From Castor canadensis (Eukaryota; Chordata; Mammalia; Rodentia; Castoridae), in NCBI RefSeq assembly GCF_047511655.1, contig NC_133387.1:20764353-20828352 (forward strand): 64,000 nt of DNA. Direction: 5' to 3'. Under the pieces are notes generated by a model that saw nothing but the letters and a program-made list of their open reading frames with translations, was not told the DNA's origin and did not search any database. Position 1 is the first letter of the stretch. Each line of letters opens with the position of its first letter. This document shows positions 48,992 to 59,000 of the stretch, piece by piece. Position numbers and translations under genes: made by a program.

Positions 48992-49422
48992 ATGCCATCA
49001 TTGCTTGGTATTTACAGGGGACATGAATACCAAAGTCAATGGATGCTTAAGTCTCATAGAAAATGGCATACTACTTACCGACAATTTATATTTTAAATCA
49101 TCTCTGGATTACTTGTAATCCCTTATTCAGTGTAAACATTATGTAAATACATTGTTATACTGTTTTGTTTAGGGGATGAAAGGCAGAAAATCTGTTATGT
49201 GTTCAGTATAGGTGCTTTTTTTTGGAGATAGGATGATCTTGTAGCTCAAGCTGGCCTTGAACTCAACATCCTCCTGTCTTAGCCTCTTGAGTGCTAGGAT
49301 TATAGCACTGACCACCATGTCTGGCCCCAAATGCATTTTTAAAAAATATATTTTGATCCATGTTTGCTTGAATCTGTGGATGTGGAAGCCATGGATATGG
49401 AGGCCCGTTTGTTCCTTTGTGT
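48992..49422 (+). mobile_element. MER2 DNA transposon, interrupted by a B1 SINE
   Basis: Pogo-type MER2 signature: 'tcaatggatgcttaagtctc', 'aaatcatctctggattactt', 'tatactgttttgtttagggg', then, after the inserted B1, 'gcttgaatctgtggatgtgg' and 'atggatatggaggcc'. The two MER2 halves are collinear on either side of the SINE. Confidence 0.85.
49214..49326 (-). repeat. B1-type SINE inside MER2
   Basis: T run at 49217-49224, 'agctggccttgaactcaac', 'gagtgctaggattatagc' and 'accatgtctggcc'. Nested within the older MER2. Confidence 0.88.
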
Positions 49423-51309
49423 AACAATGAAGAAATGGTGTGCTTTGTTTTCAGTGACCTCCTGGTGAGGCTTACTTTGTTGGCCTTTTTAGCTGTAAGA
49501 GCACATTTTAGGGAGTGCTCTTCATGGTAGAACACTAACTGTTGTGGCTACATATCCATGTGTGAGGATGGTGGATCTTACCCTTAGCAGACCCTCATTC
49601 TCTTTAGCACTTCTGGTTATGGCTGTGAAAGGCACAAAACCAGACTCATGAAATATCCCTAAAGTAGACCCATACCATGTAGAAATCTTAACTGGATCTC
49701 TAATGATAGATGGTTTTGAGGTGGCTGTGCCATCTACATCTGTATCCATTCCACAAGTCATAGAATGTGTCACTGACTATTCTAGACCTTTTGAAGAACA
49801 AAGACTGATGTATGAACCTTCAAAGAACTATCTCTTGAATGATGTGGACAAGATCCTTACAGCCCCTCTTCTGTGCAGCACTGACATATTTCAATCCCCT
49901 CATTGTCATAAGCAAAACAGGGATGACACTCTCCTAATTGCTTCCCCAAAGTGACTCATTTGCCAAGAGACTGCTGGATCTCTGTATTTCTTGCCATTGT
50001 AGACCCACAACCCTTTCCCAAGCCAGGAAAACTATCTTGTGCACTCCCTTGCCCCACCTCTGCCTTTCCTGGCTCACTGTCACCACTCAGGACTCTCCTC
50101 CTGGAGTGGACAGGAAGGAAAAGAGAAGGCATCAGATCTAAGCTGGGAGGCCGTGGCCACCACGAGGAGGCTTCCAAACAAAAGTGTTCCACTCTAATGC
50201 TCCCACTCTTGCTTCTTGGGTATACTACTTCTAAGGACCTTGTTTAGGGCACTATTTTTTTCCATGGTTGTCTCCTATACACATTCAACTTCTTCCCAGT
50301 CAGGCCTCTGAACCACACAGATCTGCAGCATTCCTTCCTCCCAGAAGCCCCTGGAGGGCCACTATGCTGCTTCCTGCTGGATCCTGCACAGCTGCCCCAT
50401 CATCTGGACTGATTTCTAGCTCAGGTCTCAGTGTGAATTTGTTGGGGATGGGGTTCTAATCTAGTTCCTACACCCTTACATAGTAACAGTGTCCTCTGTA
50501 TACGTAGCTGCCCCAAGTGTAGTAGCATTTGGCACATGTCAGGCCCCCTGGAAATGTTTGCTGAATAAATAAATGTGAGAAAATAGCATACAATATTTAA
50601 GTTTCTCAAAACTTCTTAATTTTCTGTTTTGCTCATCAAGACCAAAGCTGTTACAAACAGGTGTAAAAATTCCGATCATCAAGGCATGCATGGCCTGTGA
50701 CCGTGAACGGTCCCACTCCTTCTGGCTCTACTTTCCATGTGTGTTCAAGGTATGTCTCAGTCAGTGAACTGCTGCCTCCTGCGACTGTGCATCATGGATA
50801 GCAAGAGGACTTGGAGTCTGGGGATAGTGGTGAAGTCTAGTGTACTAGGAACACGTGGGAAGGCAATTAAAAAACAGGCCTAGCTGGTGGCTGCACAGAG
50901 GAGAAATATCCTGGCTGTCCCATCTTCCCTGCCTTCAGATGAGCAGACCTGGGCTACTTTCTGAAGTGACAAAGACTTAGGTGCTCATGGAAGGATAAGT
51001 GAGTACTTCAGAATCATTTACTCCCATGAAGTTTCAGGCGAGATAGAAATTCTCTAGCCATTATTTACTCATGGACCTTAAAGGGACAAATGAAGCAGAG
51101 GGTTGAATCACCTTTCGTGCTCCCATTTTTGTCACTAATTTTATGGCTCTTGGTTTTGATACAGCAGAAATAAAATAAAAAGTTAACCAATCGACCAAAA
51201 CTTACGTATAAGCTAGTGCACATCAACTCTCCCCAGAGTTGGGATAAAGGACTTTCCCCCCTCAGACCTGAAGAGTTCCTGTTTTGGCAGGGAAATTTGT
51301 TCAAAGCTG
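49423..51309. other. intergenic sequence downstream of EXOC4
   Basis: Presumed sequence beyond the EXOC4 poly(A) site. No gene or named repeat. Confidence 0.4.
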
Positions 51310-51799
51310 CAGCCAGGTGAGAAGTCGTTTATTTGATTTTAGCAATAGACTTAGAAAGCAATGCACATACACGTGTTTCACTGGAGTGTAAACTGATAAG
51401 GTCAAGTGAGTGAAGATCCTACTGTTTATGTAATAGAACCCTACTACGTAGTTTAAGGAAGGGACTAAAACTTAGCTGTCTGCTTTTCATGCTAGAATTT
51501 TATATATGTTGGGCAATAAACAAAACATTAATTAGTCATTCATTTGTTTTCAGTCTCCCCATCCGACCCTAGCCCTCTGGGTAAAAACTGCTCTAAAGCA
51601 GTTGTTACACCGAAACATTCTGTACTGCAAACTTCCTTTAAAGTTCATATGAAAAGCCTAAACTACAGAACATAATCTTTACACCTTTTTTTCCACTAAG
51701 CATCAGCATAGACAAAAGTAAACCAGCTTGAAGTATACCAAATAACATAGCAAAGAAAGAAGTGCATCTGAGGAAACACCCCACACTGCAGTGGCCCCA
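51310..51799 (-). other. EXOC4: EXOC4 3' UTR (inferred)
   Basis: It runs from the stop codon to a consensus AATAAA on the minus strand (TTTATT at 51328-51333 on the plus strand), the first such signal downstream of the stop. This gives a 3' UTR of roughly 480 nt. The cleavage point is inferred as some 15-20 nt past the signal. Confidence 0.6.
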
Positions 51800-52037
51800 T
51801 TAGACGGTGGTTATTTTCTTGTCCTTGGTGGCTTGCTTGATGGCAGCCTGCTCACAGATGATCTCCTTCAGCCGCTGCAGCCTGGTGTTCTGGGTGGTCT
51901 GGTCCCCCACTCCGGTCTGACTGCGGTGCAGCAGGGTCAGGGCATGGATATACTCCAGTTCTGTGTACTTCACACCCTGGTCCACCACCAGGTTCAGGAG
52001 CTCATCAGCTGTGTTGTACAGCATCTCATAGTACTGC
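51800..52037 (-). CDS. EXOC4: EXOC4 (Sec8) terminal coding exon
   Basis: This exon encodes the last 78 residues of exocyst component 4 and the stop codon (TAA at 51802-51800). The acceptor is a pyrimidine tract with CAG at 52040-52038, and the exon begins with the third base of a split codon. The peptide reads Gln-Tyr-Tyr-Glu-Met-Leu-Tyr-Asn and ends Lys-Asp-Lys-Lys-Ile-Thr-Thr-Val. It is helix-rich, with a [10 protein letters not shown] segment and no stop or frameshift. From family knowledge, EXOC4 is a core subunit of the octameric exocyst, which tethers secretory vesicles to the plasma membrane; the C-terminal helical bundle is the part seen here. All upstream exons lie beyond the right edge, so the last intron is at least 12 kb. 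LRGUK follows on the same strand. Confidence 0.93.
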
Positions 52038-52254
52038 CTGGGGAAGGAAGAGAAAACCCTGCTCAGTGCCTCCTCCATCAGCAAGTGGCAGCTTAGTGGG
52101 AATGAATGTGCTGTTCATGAGTGAATTTGTTTGCTTTCCCATAAACAATTGTTTATCATCTGACAGGCAGGTTTTGTCCCATTCAGTCCCTTGTGCTTTC
52201 ACTCACTCATTCTTTTATTATTGGAGACTCTGGGAAATATATAGTTTTCTCTTC

Positions 52255-52330
52255 CATAAAGGATAATAATAGGTGTCTTACCTCAGGGTAATCGGAAGAC
52301 GTAAGTTAATACATATAAAGTGCTAGAATG
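52255..52330 (-). repeat. MIR fragment
   Basis: 'aataataggtgtcttacctc' and 'taatacatataaagtgctag' match the reverse MIR 5' portion. Confidence 0.7.
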
Positions 52331-53909
52331 GTGATGCTTCGTTAAGATGAGGAGGGTATGGGATAGCCCTTTGTCAGGCAGGGCTTCCAGCAGGGAAATT
52401 CTAGATGGAGGGAAGAGCTTGAGCACAGGTGGAGAAGACTGGTCGGTTAGACTGGGGAGTGCCCTGGGAAATCATAGGTGAAGACAGGAGGTAGCACCTG
52501 AACATTAGGCTATGACTTTAGGCCTATGTAAGTCAATAAAGGACCTTCCTCCCCTACAGAGTCCACAATTCAGTCATGCTTCTGGAAGATAAACGTGTCA
52601 GCAGAACGTAGATCCTGGGAGGGATCAGTTATAATTCTAGTAAAAAAGAGAGACTTTGAGAGCTATTTGTCTGTGAGATCATTGGCTGGGTAGTTGAAAG
52701 GAATACCTACAACAGAAACACTCATTAGGATGGATCTTCAAAGCACAGAGAAGATGAAGGTGGGAATCAGGTGGGAGAGAAGGCCACTCCTTGCCAACCC
52801 TAAACCCAACATTGCCACTACTGGACTCCCAGGCTGTCATTTGCATATCTCTCAAACACCAGCTTTGAGCCAGCTTTGCCACCCAGTTTGTTAGCAGACA
52901 GAAGAACCTTCCCAGACATGCTTCACCTCCTTCTCTTTTTCTGACATGAAGGGAGCTTTGTCAGGATAGAGGGACAGAACTGGGCAGTAGGTTCAGAGCA
53001 GCTCTTTGGGGTGAAGGGATGAAAAAAAAATATCCTATGGGAAAATAAAGCCATCCTTTAGGTAAGGAATACATTCTTGGAGCTTTAAAATTCAAGAATA
53101 TTTTATAATTTGCAGCTGCAAATTATATACTTCTGGAATGTGATCCAGAAGTATTTCGGAGTCTTTCTATAAGGTTGGTTTCTTTTACTATTCTGCTAAC
53201 CCTACTTTTCTAATTAACATACTGTTTAAAAAAGAGAAGAAATGATAGCCTTTGTGAATATTCTCTACATAATGGCAGGAACGAAAGTGATCATTTTAGA
53301 TGGATAATTTTATGAATGTCTCCTGGGAGCAAATTGTTCAGCACTGCCATGCCGAGGGTCCTCTTGGGGCTCATTTTCTGTGGTAGTTTCAAGTGAGTGT
53401 TCATTTGAGCCTCACAGAACCAGATATTTAGGAACCACTGATCAAGAGTATCCTTGAATATGGACAGATGTACTTCTGAGAGGAGAGGGGAATGAACTAA
53501 TTTCCAGGGGTCTAGAAGCCCAATATCAGTTGTAGTCAGCTGCATGTTTCACATAAAACCCATGTAAGTTTTGCATCATACTCCTCAATATATCTAACAT
53601 AACTTAAAAAATATTTTAAAGAAAACTTATGCTGTAGGAAGGTATACCATACTTGTCCTATGATTTCACATATAGCTTCCTCCCTGTCATGGATCCTTGT
53701 TTTGAGAAATGAGGCCCTCTATCATCTACTTCTGTTCCCCTTACATGCACAGGTGAGAGAGAAAGCTGTCTATTTAGGAAATTTCCTGAGAATATACATT
53801 GTTAAAATTGCTGAGGAACAACACATGTACAAATGTAGATTTACCAAAGGGAGTGAGCATTTGAGGCTCATGATTCTTTCAAAGCTAGAAGGGCCTTGAA
53901 AGCTGCAGT
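52331..53909. other. intron sequence with paired inverted repeats
   Basis: No exon recognised. A 24-bp perfect palindrome (53104-53127) abuts a second perfect inverted repeat (53127-53154). Confidence 0.55.
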
Positions 53910-53919
53910 TTCTATACTA

Positions 53920-54050
53920 CTGGTTCTCAAACATTGGAGTACCTCACTAAAAATTACCTGAGAAGCTTATGAAAAGTGCAGAGGGCTGAGGCCCCTACTC
54001 TAGACACTGTGATTGTCAAAGGTTCTGAGCCAGCTGGGACTCCGAGCCAG
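53920..54050 (+). repeat. MER5-type DNA transposon remnant
   Basis: 'actggttctcaaacattgg', 'aaaattacctgagaagctta' and 'gctgaggcccctactctag' follow the order of hAT-Charlie MER5 elements. The 3' part is lost. Confidence 0.75.
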
Positions 54051-55373
54051 AGTCTGTTAGGGAGGGGAGTAGTTATAGAACCATTTAATTTTCTGCAGCC
54101 CAAGACCTAAAAGCACAGAAGGAAACAGAAGTAGTTAGTGGCTTGCAGTGCCTTTCACTAAGATTAAACTAAACAAAATTGGGGCTCTTTGCAATATGAT
54201 ATTGGTATTTTCATCATTTATCTTAAGAAGTAACATTGAACTGATCAGCCCAGATAAAATTGGATTTCTTTTGAAAAGTCTGATGAATTGTCTTCAGGGA
54301 TACTACTTGTTCTCTACAGAGACTGTTGTTCCATCCTGGGAGTGAACAAAACAAAGATGCCTGGATTTCAAGTCCTGGATCTTCCAGTGTGATAAGTGAC
54401 GAGGGGCATGCCACCTGAGTACTTAATGTTTCAATGTCCCCTGTGCAATGAAGACCTATATAAATCCCAAAATGACACTCTGAAGTGAACTGGGAGACTA
54501 AAAGAGTTCTCAAGAGCTTCAGATGAACAATGCGCCAGAATTGCAAAGCTGAGTTATTAAACAAAATTGACAGGTAACTGATGGTGTATTTTCTATAGTT
54601 AGGGAAAAAAATTCCTCCATAACCATGATGATATATTAGATCATAAAGGAACATAAATATTTAAAGACAGAATGAAATTCATTTATCTTTCAGAAAGATA
54701 CCCAGTAGCAAAGACTAATAAATCGACATAGCAATATTTAGACGTAGAGGTGGGCAAAGGGTGCTACAAGATGCCCTAAAGAGAAAGTAGGAGAATGCCC
54801 CAAACGATGCAATTAGAACAAGCTGCCATGATAAACAATGACAGACTAAAATGACATCATGTAGCCCAACAGGGATAAATAATTGATCACTGCTTACTGA
54901 GGCCCCAGGATAATGAAAGTTTGGTCTTTATCATCAAGCATTAACAGAGCAGCATGGCTGCGAGGGCACCACGGTGTACACTAGATGGCGCAGTGCTGTC
55001 TGGTGGTATCAGGGAACACACTTTTGATTTAGACGTTTTCCAGTTTATGACTTGTGGAGTGAGCCTCTTCACAGTCCATATTATTCAATTGCTGGATGTG
55101 GACAGAAGATCCCATTCTGAAGATCACCTTGGAGGATGGAGCATTCTGAGGAAGTGGGTGCCTTCCTGAGGTGGTATACCTTTGGGAAGCAGTACCCAAA
55201 GTAGCAGAAGTAGAGAAGGCAAGGGGCTGGAGTGATAAACAGTGGTATGATGTCACACTACCTGGCCTTGTGGTCGCAGTCTGTAACATGACAACATTGA
55301 CACTCTGTTTTGGTGCAAACAGATACTTTTCTATCTTCCTCATGTTTGCTTTATCAACAACTGTTCTTCCAGT
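54051..55373. other. intron sequence
   Basis: No exon, gene or confident repeat. A 143-codon minus-strand frame (54223-54654) has no domain or splice support. Confidence 0.4.
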
Positions 55374-55440
55374 GGTGCTGGGGATTGAACCTAAAGCTTC
55401 ACACATGTGAAGCAAGTTCCCTATTACTGAGCTACACCCC
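55374..55440 (-). repeat. ID-type SINE
   Basis: 'ggtgctggggattgaaccta' to 'attactgagctacacccc', a reversed ID monomer without a clear poly(T). Confidence 0.75.
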
Positions 55441-55556
55441 TTACTTCATTTTAATGGCATTGCAGTGGCATTCCTCCCCCCTATTGATTTTTGTCTTCAA
55501 ATTTTTACACCAGTTAAGGATATGAAGGGCATTTTTGGTAAGGTGGCAGATTTTTA

Positions 55557-55615
55557 AAAAGTTCTATAAAAATATATTTTTATATATTTTATATAAATAT
55601 AAATATATATTTTTA
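55557..55615. repeat. AT-rich low-complexity tract
   Basis: Alternating A/T runs (TATATTTT, ATATAAAT) able to fold on themselves. No coding content. Confidence 0.85.
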
Positions 55616-56064
55616 AATCTTTCTTTGATTAAAAAGTTCATACATGTATCATATAGACTAGAAGAACCATACAGGAAAAAAAAAGATTACTCATGAAACT
55701 CCATCACAGAGGCTACATTTTGACATACTCTTTTATAGTTCTTCTGTCCTACCCCATGAAGTGTTCTAGTCAATTTCTTTCCTGAGGATAGGTTTCTGAA
55801 AGCAGAATTAGTCAAGATAAGTGTATTATTTAGGGAATTTGACAACACTGGCAAATTTGCGTTTTGATTTTCAGTGTACGTAGTTGTGTATATATATGTA
55901 AACAAACTATTGATTCCTTTCTGTTCTGGGGTATTAGTGCTTTTTCAACCTTTCTTTTTTTTTTTTGGTCTTGAAACATATCATTTAATATAATATAATC
56001 ATTTTTCCTTTGAGAAATATCCTCCAATTATTTTCAAACAGTCTTTTAAAAATGTTTCCTTTTT
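55616..56064. other. intron sequence
   Basis: AT-rich, nothing recognised. Confidence 0.4.
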
Positions 56065-56141
56065 ATACTATCTTTTTATTATTATTATTCATTTATTCAC
56101 ATGTACATATATTGTTTGGGTCATTTCTCCCTATACTAATC
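56065..56141 (-). mobile_element. older LINE-1 3' end fragment
   Basis: 'attcacatgtacatatattg' and 'gggtcatttctccctatact' match the 3' terminal sequence of the same L1 lineage but are more diverged. The next L1 inserted beside it. Confidence 0.65.
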
Positions 56142-56966
56142 TTTTTTTTTTTCATTTTTCTTTTATTATTCATATGTGCATACAAGGCTTGGTTCATTTC
56201 TCCCCCCTGCCCCCACCCCCTCCCTTACCACCCACTCCGCCCCTTCCCTCTCCCCCCCCCCAATACCCAGCAGAGACTATTTTGCCCTTATTTCTAATTT
56301 TGTTGTAGACAGAGTATAAGCAATAATAGGAAGGAACAAGGGTTTTTGCTGGTTGAGATAAGGATAGCTATACAGGGCATTGACTCACATTGATTTCCTG
56401 TGCGTGGGTGTTACCTTCTAGGTTAATTCTTTTTGATCTAACCTTTTCTCTAGTACCTGGTCCCCTTTTCCTATTGGCCTCAGTTGCTTTAAGGTATCTG
56501 CTTTAGTTTCTCTGCGTTAAGGGCAACAAATGCTAGCTAGTTTTTTAGGTGTCTTACCTATCCTCACCCCTCCCTTGTGTGCTCTCGCTTTTATCATGTG
56601 CTCATAGTCCAATCCCCTTGTTGTGTTTGCTCTTGATCTAATGTCCACATATGAGGGAGAACATACGATTTTTGGTCTTTTGGGCCAGGCTAACCTCACT
56701 CAGAATGATGTTCTCCAATTCCATCCATTTACCAGCGAATGATAACATTTCGTTCTTCTTCATGGCTGCATAAAATTCCATTGTGTATAGATACCACATT
56801 TTCTTAATCCATTCATCAGTGGTGGGGCATCTTGGCTGTTTCCATAACTTGGCTATTGTGAATAGTGCCGCAATAAACATGGATGTGCAGGTGCCTCTGG
56901 AGTAACAGTCTTTTGGGTATATCCCCAAGAGTGGTATTGCTGGATCAAATGGTAGATCGATGTCTT
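56142..56966 (-). mobile_element. 5'-truncated LINE-1
   Basis: Minus-oriented: T run at 56142-56151, the C-rich complement of the 3' UTR G-tract at 56202-56261, and the ORF2 C-terminus with its stop near 56638 and an open block of 96 codons to 56928. L1 sequence stops at about 56964, where a 13-bp unit (TTTCTTTAAGAAC) is tandemly duplicated at 56965-56990. It is in the sense orientation relative to EXOC4. Confidence 0.92.
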
Positions 56967-56990
56967 TCTTTAAGAACTTTCTTTAAGAAC

Positions 56991-57354
56991 TTTCCATAAA
57001 TTTTCATAGTCAAGAAGCTAGGAGAGTTTTAATCTCTCATCCTTGGTTCCACCTCCCATTTTTGCATATTTAGTGTAGAAGTTACCACTACATCTCCAGG
57101 AAGTTACTGCAAATAGTTTCAGTTTTCTTTTCTGAGGACTGAGGAAAGAAAGCTCCATGCATTCCCACCCACGACAACTATCCTTCATATGCCTGTAGGC
57201 TTGTCACAACATTTGGGTGTGGGGGAGACAGAAAGGCTCTGACTGGGGAACTGACCAAAGGCCCTGGATAAGCCCTGCAATCTGCCTTCCTTTACTCCAA
57301 AGAATTCAGACTCTTAGAATCTGGACTGGAAACCACTTTTAAATAGCCATCATC
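56991..57354. other. intron sequence
   Basis: Nothing recognised. Confidence 0.4.
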
Positions 57355-57499
57355 CCTAGGTATTTGTGGGGACCCATTCCAGTTCCTTGTATAAAATGGC
57401 CTAGTATCTGTATGTAGCTACACAGTCCTCCCATATATTTTAAACAATCTCTAGATTACGTATAATACCTGACACAATGTAAATATAATAAAATAGTTA
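57355..57499 (+). mobile_element. MER2 DNA transposon fragment, target of the retroviral LTR
   Basis: 'ggtatttgtggggaccc', 'ataaaatggcctagtatc', 'aatctctagattacgtataa' and 'gacacaatgtaaatataat' form the central MER2 sequence. It breaks off at 57499 where the LTR begins, so the provirus inserted into MER2. Confidence 0.85.
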
Positions 57500-57835
57500 T
57501 GAAGGGTGGACTGCAGGAGGTCCATGTGTTCCCCAAAGATGTCTATTAGCCGGGGGAGAAATACCCCGTGTCCTTTCCAAGAGACACCTGTTTGTGCCAA
57601 AATCTTCATGCTGTAACATACTCCTCCCATTGGCAATAAAAAACTGTAAAACCTGATGTCCAACCCGACTTAGGGGACTACCGGATTCTGGGTCCCCCCG
57701 TGTGCCTCTCTGTGTGGCCTTTTCTATGGCTTCTCTGCAAATAAAATTCCTTTGATCTTTGCTTGAGTTCCTGCCTTTGATTTCTATCTAAGCGTGGATC
57801 AAGAACCCTCACCACCCGAGAATTCCAGTGCATCA
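57500..57835 (+). repeat. 5' LTR of the endogenous retrovirus
   Basis: It starts TGAAGGG directly after MER2 sequence and ends in CA shortly before the primer-binding site. A reversed CCAAT box ('cccattggc') lies near 57627-57635, with an A/T-rich 'caataaaaaac' box after it. An AATAAA poly(A) signal is at 57739-57744, followed by a T/G-rich stretch. At about 336 bp it is short for a class I LTR. The 3' end could be 57832 or 57835. Confidence 0.8.
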
Positions 57836-57837
57836 TC

Positions 57838-57855
57838 TGGTTACCATGAAGGGAC
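57838..57855 (+). promoter_or_regulatory. retroviral primer-binding site, tRNA-Arg-like
   Basis: TGGTTACCATGAAGGGAC starts with the TGG complementary to a tRNA CCA end. It resembles the complement of the 3' end of an arginine tRNA (ACCACGAAGGGA type) with a few changes. The assignment is from memory of tRNA sequences. Confidence 0.55.
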
Positions 57856-58000
57856 ACTTCTTCACCTGAGGTCGGTACAGGTTACACCAAACTGGAAGGG
57901 ACTACCTAGGAAGTGGCCGTGATCATACAGTACCCCAATGGAGCCTGCCCTCCAGGAGGGTGCCCCCACCATGGCTTAGCTATGGTGGAACCCTCAGGCT

Positions 58001-58064
<64 letters not shown>

Positions 58065-59000
58065 AGGAGGGCTTTTCCCTTGGGATGTTGGGGAAAAAGT
58101 TCTGAGCTCACTACAGCTGTTAGGCAGGAACCCAAGAGATTGGGGTCTGGCCAGAGGCTTATCCCGGACTGCCAGTGCTACATGAGCAGAGCTGAAACCG
58201 CAGTGCACCAGGGCTTTTCTCTCAACTTTTGTTTTTCTTCCTTGTTTTTTCTTTCCTAAGTAGATCAGAAGGAGTTGCTATGCCTTCTGCCCTAGGCAAC
58301 AGTGGATCTCCTTCTTTCACCGGATTTATATTGAGACTACGCCAGTCCCAACCCAGGAGGTACTCATTGCCCGATTATGTCCCTGGGAGGATCCCTGTCA
58401 CCTTTGTAATCCCTTCTTGGACTGGACTCATTTGCTCAAAGGCTTGCCTCATCTCCACTTTGTGATATACATTAGACATTTGACAGAACATCCCCTGGCA
58501 CCAAGCGTGCAAGCTGGGAATTGGGCATTTTCTGGGTTTCTCTGTGAGGCTGTTCCCACAGTGGTCTTCTTCTCCTTCCTTGTTATCAACATAGGCCCAT
58601 CCCATCCCTCCTGAGGTTAAAGTTCACCAGAGATATCTTCTATGTGGGAACAATGGGGTGCTACAATACAGCCCCAGCCCCACTAGAGTCCTCCCCCTTT
58701 GCATGCTGGCCCTTTTGGTTGCTATGGACCCCTTCTGTAAGAGAGTCCTTTTTGAGCTAAAAGCCTTTGCCACTGGAAGTGGATCTGGTACCTCAGTCAT
58801 AGAACTATAAAAAGAAAATTGATCAGGGTCATGCCAGTACAGTGGCTGCAACCCAGATAGACCCAAATGTCTTCCCACGACCTTAACCATAGGTGGCAAT
58901 GGCAGGAGTGCATGGGAGAGAGATCTCCTCACCTGGGGCCACCTGGGTAGAAGGAGAAAATTCCTCTTAGGGTGATCAATTTTCCTTGTTTCCCTTTTAG
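57856..59000 (+). other. retroviral leader between PBS and gag
   Basis: About 1.15 kb. It contains a pure TC run at 58005-58060 and, from 58263 to 58613, an open frame of 117 codons including the stop, with no ATG at its beginning. A pyrimidine-rich stretch ('ttccttgtttcccttttag') immediately precedes the gag ATG, like a splice acceptor. Nothing in the leader is a recognised retroviral domain. Confidence 0.6.
58005..58060. repeat. (TC)n microsatellite in the retroviral leader
   Basis: An uninterrupted TC run of 28 units. Leu-Ser repeats in one frame are artefacts. Confidence 0.97.

Noticed and set aside
54223-54654. 143-codon minus-strand frame in the EXOC4 intron
   Set aside because: It does not continue EXOC4, has no consensus splice boundary and no known domain.
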